Source: an uncultured Asticcacaulis sp. (GTDB taxonomy: Bacteria > Pseudomonadota > Alphaproteobacteria > Caulobacterales > Caulobacteraceae). Taken from it: 33,128 nt of DNA. Each line of letters opens with the position of its first letter. The stretch's first letter is position 1. Location: the NCBI GenBank assembly GCA_936940865.1, contig CAKZJB010000025.1, positions 1 to 33,128 on the forward strand, in the 5' to 3' direction. Positions 7,748 to 16,456 of this stretch are shown here, piece after piece. Under the pieces are notes generated by a model. It was not told where the DNA came from, did no database searches, and worked only from the letters and a program-made list of their open reading frames with translations. A program made the translations under genes and the position numbers.

Positions 7748-7770
7748 ATGTTCGTGCAGTGCGCGAACAT
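7748..7770. promoter_or_regulatory. inverted repeat upstream of GH74
   Basis: ATGTTCGTGC-AGT-GCGCGAACAT: 10-bp arms with one mismatch and a 3-bp spacer. It resembles a dimeric repressor operator. It lies about 290 bp before the GH74 start and 100 bp before the small minus-strand gene, so it may serve either. Confidence 0.4.
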
Positions 7771-7778
7771 CATAACGC

Positions 7779-7790
7779 GACACCGGTGTC
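7779..7790. promoter_or_regulatory. candidate LacI-type operator GACACCGGTGTC
   Basis: A perfect 12-bp palindrome with the central CG step typical of LacI/GalR-family operators, 9 bp from the preceding inverted repeat. Its position upstream of a xyloglucanase-type gene suits sugar-dependent control. The half-site differs from the GH3/GH16 sites in this window, so a different LacI-family protein would be expected. Confidence 0.45.
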
Positions 7791-8056
7791 TATCGCGCAA
7801 AAGTCATATAATCCCATAAATAAAAGGCGTTTGCGGCGGATCGAACGGCTGGATTTTGCGCATGGCCCCCCAGCCCCGAAGACGCTCCGACAACCGGATA
7901 TGGTCCCCGGGGGCGGAACGCGCGTCTCCGGGACATGCGATGTATTTTCGCCTCATAAGTAAAACTTTTTATTGCTGAAATCGTTTTCTCATATTGTGGA
8001 CCCGTAACCGCCCGTGTAGCCATTTGGAATAACAACAACGCACCGGGGATTTCATC

Positions 8057-10240
8057 ATGCGTAAATGGCTGGTTCTGGGCGTCGCCCTGACGGCGCTGAT
8101 GGCGCCGCTCGCGCCCGCCCTGGCCGCCGAGCCGCAGCCATACAGTTTCGGGACCGTGCCCTTCGGCGCCGGCGGCTTCGTCGACGGTTTCGTCTATCAT
8201 CCGAAGCAGAAGGACATCCTGTACGCCCGCACCGATGTCGGCGGCATGTATCGCTTCGACTATGCCAACAAGCGCTGGATTCCCCTGCTCGACCATCTCG
8301 GCCACGACGATTCCGACCTGATGGGCGTGCTGGCCATAGCCGTCGACCCCAACCGTCCGAACACCGTCTATGCCGCCTGCGGCCTCTATCTCGGCGAGTG
8401 GGCGCGCAAGGGCGCCATCCTGCGCTCGGACGACCAGGGCCGGACCTGGCAAAAGACCGACCTGCCGATCCATATCGGCGGCAATGCCGACGGCCGCGGC
8501 GCTGGCGAGCGCCTGGCGGTCGACCCGCACGATGGCAATGTCGTCCTTTTCGGCTCAAACCAGGACGGCCTGTGGAAGAGCAGCGACGGGGGCAGGACAT
8601 TTGCCAGATCCGCCTCCCCCGCCCAATCCCTGAGCCTGGTGGCATTCGATCCCGCCGGCAACGGCACGGTCTATGCGGGCTCTGCCGAGGGCAAGGGCGG
8701 CCTGTTCGTAAGCACCGACAACGGCGCCGCGTTCAAACCCGTCGACGGCACGCCGCAGCAGGTACCGCAGCGCCTGGCCTTCGCCCCGGACGGTACGGTC
8801 TATGTTACCTTCGCGTCGAGCGGCAACAGCTACCCGGCCAATCCCAGCAACGCGGTGGCCGGCGGCGTGTGGAAGCGCGATCCGTCGACCGGAAAATGGA
8901 GCAATATCAGCCCCGTCCGCCCGGAAGGCGGCCAGGCCTTCGGCTATTCCGGCCTCGATGTCGGCCCCGACGGCATGGTGGTGACCGCCACGCTCGACCG
9001 CTGGTATCCGGGCGACGACGTCTTTGCCTCGAAGGACAAGGGCGCGCACTGGGTGGCGATGTCGGGCGTCTCGCGTCACGATCCGTCGCACTATCCGTGG
9101 CTGGTCAACTACCTCAAGGGCGAGGACAGGATGGGCCACTGGATAGCCGACCTGAAGATCAATCCCCTGAACGGCAATGAAATGATCTACGGCACCGGCT
9201 TCGGCCTGTGGATGACGGGAAACCTCAACGCCCTGGGGAGCAGCCAGGCGGTGATGTTCGACTTCGCCGTCGACAATTTCGAGGAAGGCGCCACGCTCCA
9301 GCTGGTCTCGCCCACCGGCGGTGCGACGCTTCTGGCGGCCATGGGCGACATTGGCGGCGGCGCCTGGGACGACATCACAAAAACACCGGACGCGGGGCTG
9401 TTCCGTCCCAACACCGAAAACAATTCCAGCGTCGACTACGCCGCCCTCAATCCGGGCTTCGTGGCCCGGGTCACGGCCAACGACGCCACGCACGGCTTCT
9501 ATTCCGAGGATTCCGGCGCCAGCTGGACGGCGTTCGCATCGTCTGCCTACAAGGCCCCCGCACAGGGAGCTCCGTGGCGCGGACCGGGCGTCGTCGCCGT
9601 TTCGGCCAAGGGCAGCTCTATGTTGTGGGCGCCGGACAAGGACGTCGGCTATTATTCGGCCGACAAGGGCAAGACCTGGACGGCGTCGGCCGGCTGGCCC
9701 GCCGCCGGTGACGTCAGCCTGACCCCCATATCCGACAAGGCGATCGACGGCGTTTATTACGTGCTCGACCGCGCGGGCTCACAGGTCCTGATCAGCATCG
9801 ACGGCGGCAAGAGCTTCAAGCCCATCGTCCAGGGCCTGCCCAAGCTGGAAGGCTGGCAGAACGCACAGTTGACCGTGGTTCCCGGCCGCATCCGCGACCT
9901 GTGGCTGGCGGCGCCCTATGGCCTGCTGCATTCGCGCGACGCCGGCACGCCGATGAAGGCGGTGACCTCGGTCGATACGGCATGGCTGGTCGGCTTTGGC
10001 GCGCCGGCAAAGCAGGGCGATTACCCGGCCGTCTATTTGTGGGGCAAGATCAAGGTGGCGGGCCGTCTGCAGGAAGGCCTGTGGCGCTCGGACGACGAAG
10101 GCAAGAGCTGGACGCGCATCAATGACGACGCTCATCAGTTCGGCGGCTTCCAGGCGATCACCGGCGACATGCTGGAATACGGCACGATTTACCTGGCCCC
10201 GCACGGCCGCGGGGTCATGGTGGGCAAGCCACAGCCGTAA
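8057..10240 (+). CDS. GH74-family endo-xyloglucanase/xyloglucan hydrolase
   Basis: A 727-aa secreted protein with a signal peptide (about residues 1-24, ending ALAA). The mature part has the double seven-bladed propeller pattern of GH74, with repeated sialidase/BNR-like SDDxGxTW elements (RSDDQGRTWQKT, KSSDGGRTF, ASKDKGAHW, SADKGKTWT, RSDDEGKSWTR). Family signatures are YARTDVGGMYRFD (Asp60) and MGDIGGGAWDD (Asp431), matching the two catalytic aspartates, and WIADLKINPLN...YGTGFGLW. GH74 enzymes cut the beta-1,4-glucan backbone of xyloglucan. There is no CBM or dockerin. A GGGG run stands about 9 nt before the ATG. It is followed on the same strand by a YcxB-like gene 64 bp away. Confidence 0.9.
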   Translation: MRKWLVLGVALTALMAPLAPALAAEPQPYSFGTVPFGAGGFVDGFVYHPKQKDILYARTDVGGMYRFDYANKRWIPLLDHLGHDDSDLMGVLAIAVDPNRPNTVYAACGLYLGEWARKGAILRSDDQGRTWQKTDLPIHIGGNADGRGAGERLAVDPHDGNVVLFGSNQDGLWKSSDGGRTFARSASPAQSLSLVAFDPAGNGTVYAGSAEGKGGLFVSTDNGAAFKPVDGTPQQVPQRLAFAPDGTVYVTFASSGNSYPANPSNAVAGGVWKRDPSTGKWSNISPVRPEGGQAFGYSGLDVGPDGMVVTATLDRWYPGDDVFASKDKGAHWVAMSGVSRHDPSHYPWLVNYLKGEDRMGHWIADLKINPLNGNEMIYGTGFGLWMTGNLNALGSSQAVMFDFAVDNFEEGATLQLVSPTGGATLLAAMGDIGGGAWDDITKTPDAGLFRPNTENNSSVDYAALNPGFVARVTANDATHGFYSEDSGASWTAFASSAYKAPAQGAPWRGPGVVAVSAKGSSMLWAPDKDVGYYSADKGKTWTASAGWPAAGDVSLTPISDKAIDGVYYVLDRAGSQVLISIDGGKSFKPIVQGLPKLEGWQNAQLTVVPGRIRDLWLAAPYGLLHSRDAGTPMKAVTSVDTAWLVGFGAPAKQGDYPAVYLWGKIKVAGRLQEGLWRSDDEGKSWTRINDDAHQFGGFQAITGDMLEYGTIYLAPHGRGVMVGKPQP

Positions 10241-10304
10241 TCGCATCAACCCGGCGTAAAGGAAGCGGCGTTAAGACTCAGGCAACCGGATCGCGGGGGG
10301 CATT

Positions 10305-11390
10305 ATGACGCAATCAACTTTCGAGACCCGCAGCCATTCGCTGACCTATGGCGACTATGCGGCCTACGCCTTCCATACCTTTTATCGCAACCTCCTGACG
10401 GTAAAAGCCGGGCTGTTCCATCTGGTGATAACCGTACTTCTGATCCTGTCGTTCGGCCTGCCGCCCCTGATCCGCGGAGACGTCGCCGGCGCCCTGCCGG
10501 GCACCCTTGGCTATCCGGCGTTCGTTCTGATCGCCGGCCCCTGCCTGTTTGGGGCGCGAATCCTGTGGGCAGCCAGGACCATCCCGGCGATGCGCGCGGC
10601 GAGGACCGTCATCTTTTCGCCGGACGCGCTGACGATCAATCGCAACGGCCTGGATGTAACCTTGGGGTGGGGGACTTTTCGCACAGTCTTCGAAACGCCC
10701 AAGGCCATCTACCTCATGCGAACGTCGGAAGCGCACATCGTTCCAAAGTCGACCTTTGCCTCTGCCGATACCGGCAAGCTGGCCGCCGCCCACGCCCGCC
10801 ATCATGTTAAATACGCGACCGACAAGTCGACCAAGGTCTTCTACGACACCCCCGTCCCCGCACCGCCGACGGCGGACGAACAGGTCTCGCCGCCCTTCGA
10901 GTTGAACTTCAGACTGTTCGCCGAGATATTCCTCCGCAACCGTTACCACAGCCTGGGCGCCCTGCTTGGCCAACTGTCGGCGGCCGTCGCGATGTCGCTC
11001 TTCTATGCCTGGATTTACCGCATCGAACTTATGGAAGGCCAATATACCACCTTCCTGTTGTCGAGCCTGGGCTTTACCGCGCTGATTTTCATAGCGCCGG
11101 TTCTGGCGCTTCCCCTGTCATGGAAGCTGTCTCAAAAAGTCCCGACCGTCATGGGGCAACGCCGGGTCGCCATCACCCCCACCTATGTCCGCACCTTCGG
11201 CGAAGGCTATGATACCAGGTTCGCCTGGCGGGACTTACGACGTGTCGTGCGTACGCGCAAAGGCCTGGCCTGCTACACCATGCCACGCGGCGTTACCCTT
11301 GTGCCCGCCTCGGCCTTCGCGAGCCAGGCCGAGGCCGACGCCTTTTTCGACCAGGCCAAGGCCTGGGCGGACGCGGCGCGCGCCAAATGA
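10305..11390 (+). CDS. duplicated YcxB-like membrane protein
   Basis: A 361-aa protein made of two similar halves. Each starts with a polar segment and FxxF(H/A)xxxRN, then two hydrophobic helices (about residues 37-55 and 70-88; then about 217-235 and 247-270). Each ends in a soluble domain: FSPDALTINRNGLDVTLGWGTF in the first and ITPTYVRTFGEGYDTRFAWRDL in the second. This is the YcxB-like layout, where a small PH-like beta domain follows two helices, here duplicated in one chain. The function of this family is not known. GGGGGG lies 4 nt before ATG. It ends at a bidirectional terminator shared with GH3. Confidence 0.7.
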   Translation: MTQSTFETRSHSLTYGDYAAYAFHTFYRNLLTVKAGLFHLVITVLLILSFGLPPLIRGDVAGALPGTLGYPAFVLIAGPCLFGARILWAARTIPAMRAARTVIFSPDALTINRNGLDVTLGWGTFRTVFETPKAIYLMRTSEAHIVPKSTFASADTGKLAAAHARHHVKYATDKSTKVFYDTPVPAPPTADEQVSPPFELNFRLFAEIFLRNRYHSLGALLGQLSAAVAMSLFYAWIYRIELMEGQYTTFLLSSLGFTALIFIAPVLALPLSWKLSQKVPTVMGQRRVAITPTYVRTFGEGYDTRFAWRDLRRVVRTRKGLACYTMPRGVTLVPASAFASQAEADAFFDQAKAWADAARAK

Positions 11391-11391
11391 A

Positions 11392-11419
11392 AAAGGCGGG
11401 CCGCTGCCGGCCCGCCTTT
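11392..11419. terminator. bidirectional intrinsic terminator (YcxB-like / GH3)
   Basis: Perfect 12-bp arms, AAAGGCGGGCCG and CGGCCCGCCTTT, flank a CTGC loop, with A and T runs at the outer ends. It sits between the convergent stops at 11390 and 11448. Confidence 0.92.
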
Positions 11420-11447
11420 CCTGATATCCGAAAATTCCGGAAGCCGC

Positions 11448-14078
11448 CTATTTCGGCAGGGTGACCTTGCCCGTGATCCTGAGGGTCGCCGAAGCGACCC
11501 TGGCATAGGCCGGCTGGCCGCCGCCGAGGCTGATCGTGTAGCTGCCCGGCACCACGGCGCGTACGCCCTTGTCGTCGACCTGAGACAGGGCGCGGGCATC
11601 GAGCGTAAAGCTGACCGGCCTGGTTTCGCCGGCCTTGAGGTGCACGCGCGAAAAGCCGGCCAGCGCGTATTTCGCCGCGTCGCCCGGCTTGGTGACGTAA
11701 AGCTCGACGACCTCGTCGCTGTCGCGCTTGCCGGTATTGCTGACATTCACGCTCGCCTTCACACTCTTGCCGGCGGCAAGCGTCGAGGCCGACAGCCTGG
11801 CCTTCGAATAGGCAAACGTCGTATAGCTGAGGCCATAGCCGAAGGGATAAAGCACGTCGCCGTTGAAGAAACGGTAGGTGCGGCCCTTCATCGAATAGTC
11901 GGTAAAGGCCGGCAGCTGATCCACCGAACGGTAGAAGGTGACGGGCAGACGGCCCGCCGGGCTGAAATCGCCGGCCAGGGCCTCGGCGACCGCCTGGCCG
12001 CCCTGGCCGCCCGGATACCAGGTTTCCAGAATGGCCGGGATAGTCTTGTCGGCCCAGTTGACGGCGACAGCCGAGCCGTTCATCAGCACCAGCACAACCG
12101 GCTTGCCCACGGCCTGGACGCGTTCGAGAAGCTGTTCCTGCGCGGCCGGCAGGTCCAGGCTGGTGCGGTCGCCGCCGGCGAAACCGGCGGCCTCGACCTT
12201 CATTTCCTCGCCTTCGATGCGCGCCGACAGGCCGCCGACGAAGATCACGACATCGGCCTGTTTCGCGGCCTCGACGGCGTCCTGGCCGTCCTCGCCCGGC
12301 ACGCTCCACACCAGCTTCTGCTGGCCGGTCTGGCCGCGCTGGAAAGCTTCGACGCGGATGGGATAGGCCTTGCCCGCTTCCAGCGTGATCTTGCCCGACG
12401 ACAGCGAAGGCGCGTCGCCGACGCCCCATTCGTCGACGACCTCGGTATCGCCGACCCAGATGCGGTAGCCGTTTTCCGAGGCGAAGCGGAAGCGGTATTC
12501 GCCCGACTTCGGCGCGGTGATGTAGCCGGTCCAGCGCGCCGATCCGTCCTTGTCCCCGCCGCTCCACGACACGTTCGCGTTGCTCTCGACGGCGGTTTTC
12601 GCCGCCGTGCCCGACGGATCGTGCGTGGTGAAATATTCGGCGTTGAGGCCGGGCGTCTTGCCGGCGGCGTCGGTGCTCAACACGCTGTCCGGCACCGGCG
12701 GCTGGGCGGGACCGACCAGCCCCGTGCCTTCGGCGTATATAATTCTGGAATTCGGGAACTTCGCACGAATGCCGTCGAGCACGGTCACGGGCCTGGAGGG
12801 CTTGCCGTAATAGTTGCCGACCAGGGTATCGAGGCTGTCGGCATTGGGACCGACGACCGCGATGGTCTGGGGCGCCTTGAGCGGCAGCAGATCATTCTGG
12901 TTTTTCAGCAGCACGATCGACTGGCGCGCCATCTCGATGGCTACCGCGTGATGTTCGGGCGTGTCGTAGTCCCTGGCGGTGATCTTCGGGAAGACCTGCG
13001 AGGGCGGGTCGAACAGCCCCAGGCGGATGCGCGCCACGAACAGACGGGTCAGCGCCTGGTCGACGGTGGCCTGCGGCAACAGGCCTGACTTGACCGCGGC
13101 GACGATATGCTCGGGCTCGGTCGTCATGTTGTTGCGGTAGTCGCCGCAGATCACGTCCATGCCGGCCTTGAAGGCCACGGCGACGCCCTCGTCGGCAGTC
13201 TTGGTATAGTGCAGGCTGTCGTCGCGATAGACATTGGCCGCCGCGCCGCAGTCCGACACGACATAGCCCTTGAAGCCCCAGGCCTTGCGCAGGTGGCTGT
13301 CCATCAGCTCCGTCGAGGCGCAGGCCGGCACGCCATAGAGCGCGTTATAGGCGCACATGACGGAATCGACCCTGGCCTCGGTCACCGTGGCGCGGAAGGC
13401 GGGAAGATAGGTGTCTTCCAGGTCGTGGGCCGTCGGGCGCATGTCCTGCTGGTGACGCGTCGATTCCGGACCGGAGTGCACGGCGAAGTGCTTGGACGTC
13501 GCGATGGTCTTGAAATACCTGGGATCGCTGCCTTGCAGGCCTTCGATATAGGCGACGCCGATACGGCCGGTCAGGTACGGATCCTCGCCGTAGGTCTCCT
13601 GGCCCCGGCCCCAGCGCGGATCGCGGAAGATGTTGATATTGGGCGACCACACGGTCAGGCCGCGATAGAAGCCCGAGCCGCCGTCGGGATAGCGGCGCTC
13701 GACGAACTTGGCGCGGAACTCGGTGGAGACGACATCGCCCGTCTGCTTCATCAGCGCCGGATTCCACGACGCCGCCATGCCGATGGCCTGCGGAAAGACG
13801 GTAGCGATGCCGGCGCGCGCGACGCCGTGCAGGCCCTCGTTCCACCAGTTGTATTCGGGCACGCCCAGGCGCGGAATAGCCGGCGCCGCGTTGCCGAGCT
13901 GCAGCGCCTTTTCTTCCAGTGTCATATGCGACACCAGGTCGGCGGCGCGCGCTTCGGGGGAAAGCCTGGTATTGAGCCAGACAGGGGCCTTCGACGCCAC
14001 CGGGGTCTTGGCAAAGGCCTGCGGCGTCGTGGCAAGCGCCAGGGCCAGCACGCTTACAAAAGCGAGGGATCGGGTCAT
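11448..14078 (-). CDS. GH3 beta-glucosidase/beta-xylosidase with PA14 insert
   Basis: An 876-aa exported enzyme (signal peptide about residues 1-23, ending AFA). The N-terminal (alpha/beta)8 domain has WWNEGLHGVAR, SPNINIFRDPRWGRGQETYGEDP and TSKHFAVHSGPE. The catalytic nucleophile motif is GYVVSDCGAA with Asp276. A PA14 domain (about residues 476-595: LNAEYFTTHDPSG...WTGYITAPKSGEYRFRF...GYRIWVGDTEVVDEW) interrupts the second alpha/beta domain, and a fibronectin-III-like domain closes the chain (about 780-860). GH3 enzymes remove single sugars from the non-reducing end; PA14 inserts often shape the pocket for short chains. The WNEGLHG/GEDP type occurs in both beta-glucosidases and beta-xylosidases, so the substrate is open. 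It is divergent from the carboxylesterase. Confidence 0.93.
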   Translation of the reverse strand: MTRSLAFVSVLALALATTPQAFAKTPVASKAPVWLNTRLSPEARAADLVSHMTLEEKALQLGNAAPAIPRLGVPEYNWWNEGLHGVARAGIATVFPQAIGMAASWNPALMKQTGDVVSTEFRAKFVERRYPDGGSGFYRGLTVWSPNINIFRDPRWGRGQETYGEDPYLTGRIGVAYIEGLQGSDPRYFKTIATSKHFAVHSGPESTRHQQDMRPTAHDLEDTYLPAFRATVTEARVDSVMCAYNALYGVPACASTELMDSHLRKAWGFKGYVVSDCGAAANVYRDDSLHYTKTADEGVAVAFKAGMDVICGDYRNNMTTEPEHIVAAVKSGLLPQATVDQALTRLFVARIRLGLFDPPSQVFPKITARDYDTPEHHAVAIEMARQSIVLLKNQNDLLPLKAPQTIAVVGPNADSLDTLVGNYYGKPSRPVTVLDGIRAKFPNSRIIYAEGTGLVGPAQPPVPDSVLSTDAAGKTPGLNAEYFTTHDPSGTAAKTAVESNANVSWSGGDKDGSARWTGYITAPKSGEYRFRFASENGYRIWVGDTEVVDEWGVGDAPSLSSGKITLEAGKAYPIRVEAFQRGQTGQQKLVWSVPGEDGQDAVEAAKQADVVIFVGGLSARIEGEEMKVEAAGFAGGDRTSLDLPAAQEQLLERVQAVGKPVVLVLMNGSAVAVNWADKTIPAILETWYPGGQGGQAVAEALAGDFSPAGRLPVTFYRSVDQLPAFTDYSMKGRTYRFFNGDVLYPFGYGLSYTTFAYSKARLSASTLAAGKSVKASVNVSNTGKRDSDEVVELYVTKPGDAAKYALAGFSRVHLKAGETRPVSFTLDARALSQVDDKGVRAVVPGSYTISLGGGQPAYARVASATLRITGKVTLPK

Positions 14079-14115
14079 CGTCGGTTTCCTTCCTGATGGC
14101 GTTTGACGCCTTTTA

Positions 14116-14129
14116 TGTTAGCGCTACCA
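14116..14129. promoter_or_regulatory. LacI-type operator TGTTAGCGCTACCA
   Basis: A 14-bp near-palindrome (one mismatch) centred on GCGC, 37 bp upstream of the GH3 start in the GH3/esterase divergent gap. It matches the TGGTA-N-CG-N-TACCA pattern of Caulobacterales LacI-family sugar repressors. Confidence 0.72.
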
Positions 14130-14163
14130 ATTGCCCTGGCGAGCGTCAAGCGAAATCGATTAC

Positions 14164-14177
14164 TGGTACCGTTACCA
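14164..14177. promoter_or_regulatory. second LacI-type operator TGGTACCGTTACCA
   Basis: A 14-bp near-palindrome (one mismatch) with the same outer TGGTA/TACCA arms and central CG as the first site, 48 bp away centre to centre. It lies 63 bp before the esterase start. The pair may support looping or may control each divergent gene separately. Confidence 0.72.
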
Positions 14178-14240
14178 TTTTATCTTGCCAGCCCGGCAAT
14201 TCGGTGTAGCCTGCGCCCAAAATCAAATGAGGGAAACGCC

Positions 14241-15899
14241 ATGCCGACCAATATGAACCGCCGGGCCGCGCTTGGCGTCGCGCTTGCCTCTACCGCCCTG
14301 CCCTTGCTGGGCGGTCTTGCGCGCGCCGAAACCTTGCCGCTGACGACGGTTCCCGGCGCGCCCTTTGCCGAGGTCGAAGCCGCCCACGGAAAGATACGCG
14401 GCGGCACGGCGCGCGGCGCGCTTGCCTTCAAGGGCGTTCCCTATGGCGGCAGCCTGTCGGGTGCGAACCGCTTCCGGCGGCCTGCGCCCGTGCGGCCGTG
14501 GACCGGTGTGTTCGACGCCACGCAACTTGGCCCGCCGTCTATCCAGCGCCCGGGCGGCACCTATGGCGACCATGAGCCCGCCCATGGCGAGGACTGCCTG
14601 GTGCTCAATGTCTGGACGCCGGCCGCCGACGGCAAAAAGCGTCCCGTCATGGTCTATCTGCACGGCGGCGGCTTCGTCAGCGGTTCAGGCGGATCGCCGA
14701 CGCAGGACGGGGGACGCCTGGCGGCGGTGTACGACGTCGTCGTCGTGGCGTGCAATCACCGGCTCGGGCTGCTGGGCTATCTCTTCCTCGGCGACTATGG
14801 CGACCAATACGCCGCCAATGCCGGCATGCTCGACATCGTGCAGTCGCTGCGCTGGGTGAAGGACAATATCGCGGCCTTCGGCGGCGATCCGGACAATGTC
14901 ACCGTGCTCGGCGAATCCGGCGGCGGCGGCAAGGTCGGCACCCTGCTGGCCATGCCCGAAGCGCAGGGACTGTTCCACAAAGCCGGAATCGAAAGCGGCG
15001 CCTGGACGCGGCGCATGACGCGCGAGCGGGCGTCGGAAACCGCGCGGCGGCTGCTCAAGGCGCTCGATATCCGCGATCCGGCAAAGCTTGCCGACGTGCC
15101 GGTGCAGACCCTGCTCGACTGGCAGGTCCGGGGCGAAGATGGCCAGGCGCCGCTGGCCGATCCCGATGCGACCGGCGGACGCATGACCTGGGCCGGTTAC
15201 GGCGAGGAACAGGTCGGCCATTTCGGTCCCGTGGTCGACGGCCAGATCCTGCCGCGCCATCCCTTCGAACCCGACGTCACGCCGCTGGCGGCCCATATCC
15301 CGCTGCTTATCGCGCACAACAATGCGGAAAGCGCCTTTGGCTTTCGCGATAAACCGGAAATATTCGACCTTACCGAAGACGCCATGCGCGCCCGGCTCAG
15401 CACCGAATTCGGCGGCAAGGCCGAAGCGCTCATTTCGGCCTACCGCGCGTCAAGGCCCGGCGCCACGCCCAGCCAGCTCTATATCGCCATCACCACCGCG
15501 CGGCAGTTCGGCAACGACACGGTCACCGTCGCCAGCCGCAAGTCCATGCAGCCCGCGCCGGTCTGGTTCTATCGCTGGGACTATAACGCCAACGTGCCGG
15601 TCAAGGGCTCGACGACCGGCGCCGTCACGGGTCCCGGCCATGCCAGTGACATCGCGCCGACCTTCTATAACTGGGACGAACACGGCCTGCACGGCGACGG
15701 CCCGGGAGTGGAAGCCGCATCGCGGAACCTGAGCTCGATCTGGACCCGCTTCGCCAGGACGGGCGTGCCATCCTGCCCGGGCGTTACGGACTGGCCGCCC
15801 TACGACACCCGGACGCGCCCGGTTTTGCTGGTCGATACGGCCTGCCGCGTGGTCAACGATCCGGACGGTGCGGCGCGGAAGGTCTGGGGCATCGGGTAA
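14241..15899 (+). CDS. carboxylesterase type B (exported)
   Basis: A 552-aa alpha/beta-hydrolase of the type B carboxylesterase family. Features: GENxxxPPVRP-like start of the fold (FRRPAPVRPW), HGEDCLVLNVWTP, MVYLHGGGFVSGSGG (oxyanion hole), and GESGGGGKVG with nucleophile Ser226. Glu363 (HNNAESAFGF) and His467 (GPGHASDI) complete the triad. The nucleophile elbow is GESGGG rather than the usual GESAGG. The N-terminus has NRRAALGVALAST, a plausible Tat signal. GAGGGA precedes ATG 14241 by 6 nt. With GH3 on the other side of shared LacI-type sites, a role in removing acyl groups from plant polysaccharide is likely but inferred. Confidence 0.88.
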   Translation: MPTNMNRRAALGVALASTALPLLGGLARAETLPLTTVPGAPFAEVEAAHGKIRGGTARGALAFKGVPYGGSLSGANRFRRPAPVRPWTGVFDATQLGPPSIQRPGGTYGDHEPAHGEDCLVLNVWTPAADGKKRPVMVYLHGGGFVSGSGGSPTQDGGRLAAVYDVVVVACNHRLGLLGYLFLGDYGDQYAANAGMLDIVQSLRWVKDNIAAFGGDPDNVTVLGESGGGGKVGTLLAMPEAQGLFHKAGIESGAWTRRMTRERASETARRLLKALDIRDPAKLADVPVQTLLDWQVRGEDGQAPLADPDATGGRMTWAGYGEEQVGHFGPVVDGQILPRHPFEPDVTPLAAHIPLLIAHNNAESAFGFRDKPEIFDLTEDAMRARLSTEFGGKAEALISAYRASRPGATPSQLYIAITTARQFGNDTVTVASRKSMQPAPVWFYRWDYNANVPVKGSTTGAVTGPGHASDIAPTFYNWDEHGLHGDGPGVEAASRNLSSIWTRFARTGVPSCPGVTDWPPYDTRTRPVLLVDTACRVVNDPDGAARKVWGIG

Positions 15900-15910
15900 G
15901 ACACGGGCCG

Positions 15911-16456
15911 TCAGGCGGCTCCGGCGGTCCTGACCGCGACCCGGCCCGGCAGTTCCAGCCGCGGCGAGGCGCGTTCCATAAGGGTTTTTCCCGCGAATTT
16001 CAGCGTCGCCAGCGCCGTCAGGCCGCCGCTTTTCAGATGGCTGACCGCGCCCTTTTCGATGCCCAGCACCACACTGTCGATCTTCAGGACAAGGTCGAGC
16101 GTGAACGGCAGGTCGACGTGCGGCAGGCCGTGGACCATCAGCTTGACCGACGGCGTGTGGCTGGACTTGATCTGGTGCGGCATCAAGGGCACGGCGGCCG
16201 ACGCGGCATGGTCGTCGCGCGTGGTTTCCAGCGCCGTCTTCACGCTGTCGACCGTGATCCAGGCCTGGCCCAGCAGCGCCCCGATATCGAGCTTCAGGGC
16301 GTCGCCCAGCGCATTATGAAGCGCGTCGCCCAGGCGCGACGACTTCAGCACGCCGGCGCCCAGCCCGCCCAGGCCGTCGAGCACGGGCCCCATGTCGAAG
16401 CTGGACCGGCTGTCGACACCGACCAGCGAGGCGAGATCAAGGGCGGGGTCGGTCAT
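15911..16456 (-). CDS. unknown cytosolic protein, second gene of a coupled pair
   Basis: A 181-aa protein with no signal peptide or obvious membrane helix. The N-terminal half is rich in Gly/Leu/Asp (VLDGLGGLGAGVLKSS, LGDALHNALGDALKLDIG), probably amphipathic helices. The C-terminal half has alternating hydrophobic residues (SVKLMVHGLPHVDLPFTLDL, LKIDSVVLGIEKG, LATLKFAGKTLM), suggesting beta strands. I do not recognise a family. Its ATG overlaps the upstream gene's TGA (ATGA, 16453-16456), so the two are translated together. It converges on the carboxylesterase, 11 bp between stops. Confidence 0.75.
   Translation of the reverse strand: MTDPALDLASLVGVDSRSSFDMGPVLDGLGGLGAGVLKSSRLGDALHNALGDALKLDIGALLGQAWITVDSVKTALETTRDDHAASAAVPLMPHQIKSSHTPSVKLMVHGLPHVDLPFTLDLVLKIDSVVLGIEKGAVSHLKSGGLTALATLKFAGKTLMERASPRLELPGRVAVRTAGAA

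Larger units (their letters stand above)
7646..8056. other. intergenic region upstream of GH74
   Basis: A 411-bp gap with no convincing gene. It holds two palindromes (listed separately). The last about 120 bp, from 7940, is AT-richer than its surroundings and is the likely GH74 promoter region, although I cannot fix a -35/-10 pair. Confidence 0.6.
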
